64,000 bases of DNA from Nesterenkonia marinintestina (GTDB lineage: Bacteria; Actinomycetota; Actinomycetes; Actinomycetales; Micrococcaceae): assembly GCF_025420485.1 (NCBI RefSeq), contig NZ_JAOEFD010000001.1:434001-498000 (forward strand), given 5' to 3'. Numbering within the stretch: position 1 is the first letter of the stretch; each line of letters begins with the position of its first letter. The position numbers and the translations under genes were made by a program. The notes under the pieces are model-generated. The model was not told the DNA's origin, did no database searches, and worked only from the letters and a program-made list of their open reading frames with translations. Shown here one piece after another: positions 59,133 through 64,000 of this stretch.

Positions 59133-62100
59133 GTGGCCAGAGCACAGTCGAATGATTCCAGCGAGCAGATGAGCCTGTTCACCCTGGGAGATGATGGAAT
59201 CGTCGTCAGCCCCGAGGTTCTCCGAGATGAGGGAGAGAGTCATGAGCCGAACAACAGTGGAAGAGAGCAGACAGGGCCTGTTCCGGCTGATCAATTCGCG
59301 GACGGGTCTGACCGTGGGAGGCAGTTCGCGAGACCTGGACGTTCCGCTGACGACGTTCAAGCCGCGGACAGAGGCGGTGCTGTCGGATCAGAGCCTGACG
59401 GTGGAGAATCTGCTGGCGATCGTGGAGTGGGAGAACGACCCGAACAGCTGGCAGTACCCGGAGCAGGTGCCGGGCGGGATGCTGGTGTGGGAGTACGAGC
59501 TACCGATGGACGAGCAGTACGACGAACTGTTCGGTCGGACACCGGGGGCGGAGGACTCTCCGAATCCGGCGGAGCGGCCGGTGGAGACGATCGTGGAGTG
59601 GACCCTGGGGCTGCTGTCCCTGGCCCAGAGGCCGGCGACCGGGCTGTTCCCGAAGCTGGCCAAGTCCCGGGTGGTGACGTTCCTGAACCTGGAGGCCCCG
59701 GAGATGGACGAGCGGCAGGTGTCGATCGACTGGATCCGGGCCCAGCCGCGGCCGGTCCAGGAGGAGGCCCTGCAGCGGGGCTTTTCGATGATGTACGAGG
59801 TCCAGGACTGGATGATCGGCCAGGGGCTGACTCCGCTGTCCGGGGAGGACCCGAGGATGCCGGACCTGCTGAGGCTGACGATGCAGCGGGATCGGCTGAT
59901 CGCGGAGCAGAGGGCGACGGCAGCCAGCGGCTAAGTGGCACCGCGGTCACCTATGACCGCGTCGCCTACCCCGCCCCAGCGCCTGGTGGGCCGGAACACC
60001 GGGTCGAGCTAAACCTCGATGCCCTGGAGGTGCTGCGCACCCTCGAAGAGCAAGGACGATATGCCACTGCCGACGAGCAGCAGCGCCTGGCGGGGTGGAC
60101 TTCGTGGGGCGCAGTGCCCCACATCTTCGATGAGGCCGACGCCCGGCTAACCGAGCAGCGGATCCGGCTGCGGGAGGTTCTGTCGGATTCCGAGTGGGAG
60201 TCCGCGAAACGGACCACCCTGAATGCCCACTACACGGCCCCGGGCATCACCTCCGCGGTGTGGGATGCCCTCGGTGAGGCCGGGTTCAGCCAGGGGCGTG
60301 TGCTGGAGCCCGGCTCCGGTGCGGGCACGTTCATCGGCTCGGCCCCCGAGGGCGCGCAGATGGTCGGCGTCGAGCTGGACGAGACCACGGCCCGCATCTC
60401 GGCCGCACTGTACCCGCAGGCCCAGATCCACGCCCAAGGGTTCGAGGACACCCGTTTCCCCGAGGATTCGTTCGAGGCGGTGGTCGGTAACGTCCCCTTC
60501 GGGTCGTTCTCGGTGCATGACCGCCGGCACAACCCCAATGGGCACTCGATCCATAACCACTTCATCATCAAGTCCCTGCGCCACACCGCCCCGGGCGGGT
60601 ACGTCGCGGTGATCTCCTCGGCCTACACGCTGGGGTCCCGGGGGTCGAAGGCCCGTGATGAGATGTCACGCTACGGCGATCTGGTAGGCGCGGTCCGGTT
60701 GCCCCAAGGCACGCACTCGGCCACCGCGGGCACCGACGTGTCCACCGACGTGCTGGTCTTCCGTCGACGGGACCCGGATCGGCCCATGGATCTGGAGCGG
60801 GTGCGCCGGTGGGTCGAGGCCGGCACTACGACTGTCGGGGTCGATGGCGAGTCGGTCGAGGTGGACTGGCCCGGCTACTTCGAGGACCACCCGGACCATG
60901 TCATCGGGTCGGTGGTCGGACGCACCGACCCGTATGGCAACCTCCAGGCCACGGTGGTCCGGGAGGGGCTCAGCGTCGATGACATCACCGCACAGCTGCA
61001 GGAGAGGCTGAGCAGCATCATCTCCGAGACGGAGCTGGCGTATGAGCCCAAGGCCCCGGCGGGGACTGCGGCGGACCACTCCCCCGGGCTGCACACCGCC
61101 CAAACCGCGGAGGCCCGGGTCGGGCATGTGCGCATGGTCACCGAGTCAGGAAAGAAGCGCCTGGAACGCTACGGGCCGGACTACACCTGGCAGCCAGTTA
61201 AACCCCAAGGGGTGAGAATGGCCGAGGCGTCGGCCCTGCTGGAGCTGCGCGACCTGGCCCGGGCGACTGTCGCCGCCCAGGCCGAGGGCAGATCGGAGGA
61301 CGCGGTCGCGCTGCGTCAGAGGCTCACCACCGCTTACCAGCGGTACTACCAGACTCACTACACCGAGCAGAAGCGGGAAGAACGGCTCTACGGGGTCAAC
61401 CGGCGGGTGGATAAGTACCGACAGCCCTCCCAATCTCAGCAGGCCGAGCAGGTCCGCGAAGCGATCGCCCAGTGGCGGCAGGACAACAACGTCGATGACA
61501 CCCTGGAGCCCCCCACCGAGGTGCGGGAACAGGTCGCCGAGGAAGCTGCCGCAGAGATCTACGTCGGAACCGAACAGCGGCACCTCAAATTCCTCCAGGG
61601 TGACCCGGACTTGGGGTTGCTCCTCTCGATCGAGCACTACGACCCTGATACCGGGACGGCGGTGCCGGCGGCGATCCAGCAGCGCGACATCGTGGGGCGG
61701 TCGGCGCGGACCGCGACGGCGGCCACGGTCCAGGACGCGGTGGCGGTGTCGATGGAAGAGTCCCGGCGGGTGGACCCTGCCCGGGTGTCGCAGCTGCTCG
61801 ACGTCGATGAGGCCACCGCCCTCGAGCAGCTGCGAGGACACGCGTTCACCGACCCGGCCACCGGGGTGATGACTTCGGCCCCGCAGTATCTGGCGGGCAA
61901 CGTGCGCCGGAAGCTGGAGGCCGCTCGTGCCGCGGCCGCGGAGGACCGCGAAACCTACGGGGACAACGTGGCGGCGTTGGAGGAGGTCGTGCCGGCGGAG
62001 ATCGACTTAGCCGATGTGCGGGTGGCCCCCGGGGCCCGGTGGGTGCCCGAGCGGTTGCACGTCCAGTTCGCCCGGGAGTTGTTCGAGGTCCAGGACTTGG

Positions 62101-64000
62101 AGGTCTACCGGAACCGGTCGGCTTCGGGAGAGTCGATCGCGGGGCAGGACAAGTGGCATGTCCGGTCCCCGGCGGGCGGCTACCCGGACCATGTGCGGTT
62201 CGACTACGGGCTGCCCAAGTATCGGCGGACTCCGCACCAGATCTTGGAGCTGGCGATGAACAACTCACCGGTGCGGTTCACGAGGGAGAACGAGGACCGC
62301 AAGCGTGTGGTCGATGAGGCCGCCACCCAGGCCGGACGAGAGCGGGTGGAGAAGATCCGTACCCGGTTCGCCCAGTGGGTGGTGTCCGACCCGGGGCGCA
62401 AGGCCGAGCTGCAGGACCGGTACAACGAGCTGTTCAACTCCGTGGTCCCTGCTGACTACACCGCGGCGGGTCATTCGTTGACGTTGCCCGGGCTGGCCGC
62501 GGATCGGGAGCCGTACTCCTATCAGCGCTCGGCGGTGGCCCGGGCGATCTCTGAGCCTTCGACCCTGCTGGACCACGTGGTCGGGGCGGGGAAGACCGGG
62601 ACGATGGTGATGACGGCGATGGAGATGCGCCGCACGGGCCAGGCGAATAAGCCGGCCCTGGTCGTACCGAATCACCTGGTAGATCAGATCGCCACCGAGT
62701 TCCGCCAGTGGTACCCGACCGCGAATGTGATGGCCATCCCTACGGGGTTGACCAAACCGCAGAAAGCCACGTGGATCGCGCAGGCCGCCGGCGGGGATTG
62801 GGACTGTGTGGTGGTCGGGCAGACCACCTTCGAGGCGATCCCCATCGACCCGGCGCGGCGTCAGCAGTGGCTGGAACAAGAGATCCGCGAGGCGGAGGAC
62901 TACGCCCGCGGTGTCGCAGAAGATAAAGGTGGGGGTTCCGCGCATGTCAAGCAGGCCCAGCAGGCTGCCCAACGGTTGCGCAAGCAGTTCCGTGAGGACG
63001 AGGGGCGGACCTTCGATGGGCTGAGCTTCGAGCAGACCGGGATCGACTTCCTGCTGGTCGATGAGGCCCATCACTATAAGAACCTGGCTCGGCAGGCCGA
63101 ACTGGCCGAGCTGTCGCACTCGGGGTCCAAGAGGGCCCGGGACCTGGACCAGAAGCTGCGCACCCTGCGGGAGTTCAAGCTCAGCGACGCTGAACAGGCA
63201 GGGATCGACACCGAGGACTACGTGCCCTCCGTGGCGGTGTTCGCGACCGGCACCCCGGTGGCGAACTCGATGTCTGAGCTGTGGGTGATGCAGCGATACC
63301 TGCGGCCAGATCTGCTAGAGGACACCGGGCTGAGCACCGTGGATGCGTGGGCGACCCAGTTCACCGAGCTGGAGACCAAGATGCAGCTCTCAGTGACCGG
63401 GCAAGGATACGAGCCCCGGACCAAGGTAGGCCGATACATCAACACCCCCGAGTTGGCGGAGATGAACCGGGTGTTCACCGACCGGGTCACCCCCGGAGAC
63501 CTGGAGGTGCCCATTCCCGTCGTCGCCGGGGGCGAACGACGTCTGCTGGTGCGCGAGCCCACCGAGCAGGTCGCCCGGTACACCGATGACATGCTCGATC
63601 GGGTCGAAGCGATCCGCAGAGGGATTGACCCGCGGGTGGACAACATGCTCAAACTCTCCTCCGATGCCCGGAAAGTGGCTCTGGACCCACGCATGGTGGG
63701 CCTCGACGCCGACGTCGACGGGGGCAAACTCTTCGACGTGGCCGATCAGATCGAGCGGATCTACACCGCCACCGCGCAGTCGCAGTACCGCAGCAGCACC
63801 GGGGAGCCCAGCAGCGTCCCCGGTGGGCTGCAGATCGTGTTCTGCGACCAAGGCACCCCCGGCTCCACCGACCTCGATGTCTACCAGGCGTTGAAAGACG
63901 AGCTGGCCGGCCGGGGAATTCCGACCGAGAAGGTCGCTTTCATCCATGACGCCGAGACGGACGCGGCCCGCGGCGATCTGTTCCGGGCCTGCCGTGAAGG
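59133..64000 (+). CDS. Giant DarB-like DNA methyltransferase-helicase (partial, open at the right edge)
   Basis: Starts at GTG 59133, with AAGGAG six bases upstream, and reads open for 1622 codons without a stop before the window ends. Residues 12-16 are QMSLF, similar to sliding-clamp-binding peptides. Residues about 37-267 are low complexity and overprinted by another gene. An N6-adenine MTase domain follows: motif I LEPGSGAGTF near 391-400 and the catalytic motif NVPF at 453-456 instead of the classical NPPY/F. A SNF2/DEAD-type helicase has Walker A GAGKTGT (1151-1157), DEAH (1310-1313) and ATGTPVANS. DarB of phage P1, an injected antirestriction protein, has such a layout. An antirestriction role for this element is inference. 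Confidence 0.82.
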   Translation, partial: MARAQSNDSSEQMSLFTLGDDGIVVSPEVLRDEGESHEPNNSGREQTGPVPADQFADGSDRGRQFARPGRSADDVQAADRGGAVGSEPDGGESAGDRGVGERPEQLAVPGAGAGRDAGVGVRATDGRAVRRTVRSDTGGGGLSESGGAAGGDDRGVDPGAAVPGPEAGDRAVPEAGQVPGGDVPEPGGPGDGRAAGVDRLDPGPAAAGPGGGPAAGLFDDVRGPGLDDRPGADSAVRGGPEDAGPAEADDAAGSADRGAEGDGSQRLSGTAVTYDRVAYPAPAPGGPEHRVELNLDALEVLRTLEEQGRYATADEQQRLAGWTSWGAVPHIFDEADARLTEQRIRLREVLSDSEWESAKRTTLNAHYTAPGITSAVWDALGEAGFSQGRVLEPGSGAGTFIGSAPEGAQMVGVELDETTARISAALYPQAQIHAQGFEDTRFPEDSFEAVVGNVPFGSFSVHDRRHNPNGHSIHNHFIIKSLRHTAPGGYVAVISSAYTLGSRGSKARDEMSRYGDLVGAVRLPQGTHSATAGTDVSTDVLVFRRRDPDRPMDLERVRRWVEAGTTTVGVDGESVEVDWPGYFEDHPDHVIGSVVGRTDPYGNLQATVVREGLSVDDITAQLQERLSSIISETELAYEPKAPAGTAADHSPGLHTAQTAEARVGHVRMVTESGKKRLERYGPDYTWQPVKPQGVRMAEASALLELRDLARATVAAQAEGRSEDAVALRQRLTTAYQRYYQTHYTEQKREERLYGVNRRVDKYRQPSQSQQAEQVREAIAQWRQDNNVDDTLEPPTEVREQVAEEAAAEIYVGTEQRHLKFLQGDPDLGLLLSIEHYDPDTGTAVPAAIQQRDIVGRSARTATAATVQDAVAVSMEESRRVDPARVSQLLDVDEATALEQLRGHAFTDPATGVMTSAPQYLAGNVRRKLEAARAAAAEDRETYGDNVAALEEVVPAEIDLADVRVAPGARWVPERLHVQFARELFEVQDLEVYRNRSASGESIAGQDKWHVRSPAGGYPDHVRFDYGLPKYRRTPHQILELAMNNSPVRFTRENEDRKRVVDEAATQAGRERVEKIRTRFAQWVVSDPGRKAELQDRYNELFNSVVPADYTAAGHSLTLPGLAADREPYSYQRSAVARAISEPSTLLDHVVGAGKTGTMVMTAMEMRRTGQANKPALVVPNHLVDQIATEFRQWYPTANVMAIPTGLTKPQKATWIAQAAGGDWDCVVVGQTTFEAIPIDPARRQQWLEQEIREAEDYARGVAEDKGGGSAHVKQAQQAAQRLRKQFREDEGRTFDGLSFEQTGIDFLLVDEAHHYKNLARQAELAELSHSGSKRARDLDQKLRTLREFKLSDAEQAGIDTEDYVPSVAVFATGTPVANSMSELWVMQRYLRPDLLEDTGLSTVDAWATQFTELETKMQLSVTGQGYEPRTKVGRYINTPELAEMNRVFTDRVTPGDLEVPIPVVAGGERRLLVREPTEQVARYTDDMLDRVEAIRRGIDPRVDNMLKLSSDARKVALDPRMVGLDADVDGGKLFDVADQIERIYTATAQSQYRSSTGEPSSVPGGLQIVFCDQGTPGSTDLDVYQALKDELAGRGIPTEKVAFIHDAETDAARGDLFRACRE
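59242..59934 (+). CDS. Nested overlapping gene of unknown function
   Basis: A 230-residue protein in the +1 frame relative to the giant gene, entirely inside its 5' part. ATG 59242 is preceded by AGGGAG with six bases of spacing, and it stops at TAA 59932-59934. Amino-acid composition is that of a globular protein (LTVENLLAIVEWENDPNSW, GMLVWEYELPMDEQYDELFG, WTLGLLSLAQRPATGLFPKLAKSRVVTFLNL, QEEALQRGFSMMYEVQDWMIGQGL). Its third codon positions are nearly all G or C, as in host genes, whereas the giant frame is Gly/Pro/Asp/Arg-rich there. No family is recognised. Context suggests a role tied to the giant gene or to antirestriction. Confidence 0.75.
   Translation: MSRTTVEESRQGLFRLINSRTGLTVGGSSRDLDVPLTTFKPRTEAVLSDQSLTVENLLAIVEWENDPNSWQYPEQVPGGMLVWEYELPMDEQYDELFGRTPGAEDSPNPAERPVETIVEWTLGLLSLAQRPATGLFPKLAKSRVVTFLNLEAPEMDERQVSIDWIRAQPRPVQEEALQRGFSMMYEVQDWMIGQGLTPLSGEDPRMPDLLRLTMQRDRLIAEQRATAASG

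Noticed and set aside
59133-60030. Giant gene starting at GTG 60030
   Set aside because: This would cut the conserved-looking DALEVLRTLEEQG segment and the clamp-like motif, and no good Shine-Dalgarno sequence precedes it. The upstream GTG 59133 has one, so it is preferred though not proven.
36697-64000. Insertion sequence or antibiotic-resistance cargo
   Set aside because: No transposase-like protein, terminal inverted repeats of IS type or known resistance gene was seen.

Overview
The window comes from a high-GC actinobacterium, most probably Micrococcales. The evidence is the GC-rich third codon positions, the gene order nusA-ylxR-infB-rbfA-truB-ribF and rpsB-tsf-pyrH-frr-cdsA-dxr-rip-ispG, a DivIVA-type protein, and several start codons placed exactly where a leaderless transcript would begin. 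The genus cannot be fixed from the sequence alone.

Positions 1-36600 are ordinary chromosome. Almost everything up to 23.7 kb lies on the minus strand and encodes core functions: flavin cofactors (ribF, cut by the window edge), tRNA pseudouridylation (truB), ribosome maturation and translation initiation (rbfA, infB, ylxR, nusA, rimP), prolyl-tRNA synthetase, the MEP isoprenoid enzymes IspG and Dxr flanking a site-2 protease, and the cdsA/frr/pyrH/tsf/rpsB block. From 24.2 to 33.6 kb there is a cell-envelope region. It holds a degenerate M23 peptidase, three GT-B-type glycosyltransferases, two CDP-alcohol phosphatidyltransferases, and a compact set made of a dehydrogenase-like protein, a 6-pyruvoyl-tetrahydropterin-synthase-like protein without the usual active site, a glycosyltransferase and a methyltransferase. 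A CAT-anticodon tRNA overlaps the end of that methyltransferase. After it come PurU, a siderophore-interacting flavoprotein, a LOG-family protein and a NUDIX hydrolase.

At 36625-36696 there is a tRNA-Asn gene. Everything from just inside its 3' end to the window end looks like the left part of an integrative conjugative element (ICE), and the right end is not in the window. The element starts with two divergent small HTH regulators. It continues with a phage/plasmid-type HTH protein, a DUF2637 membrane protein, a membrane-anchored acidic coiled-coil rod protein, and a replication-initiator-like protein whose gene carries six palindromic iteron-like copies. A sigma-factor-like protein and small membrane proteins follow. 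Next is an actinobacterial type IV secretion set: two paralogous two-TM pilin-like proteins, a TrbL/VirB6-like channel protein, an SCO6880-family protein, a VirB4-type ATPase and a VirD4/TraG coupling protein. The last part has an HNH protein, a zinc-ribbon protein, SSB and several unrecognised proteins. No relaxase or integrase was recognised, so they are presumably beyond the right edge or divergent.

The most striking locus is at the right edge. A giant DarB-like DNA methyltransferase-helicase gene starts at 59133 and stays open past the end of the window. Its protein carries an N-terminal QMSLF sequence resembling a sliding-clamp-binding peptide. Its 5' region fully contains a second, well-formed 230-residue gene (59242-59934) in another frame, and codon bias in that interval belongs to the nested gene.
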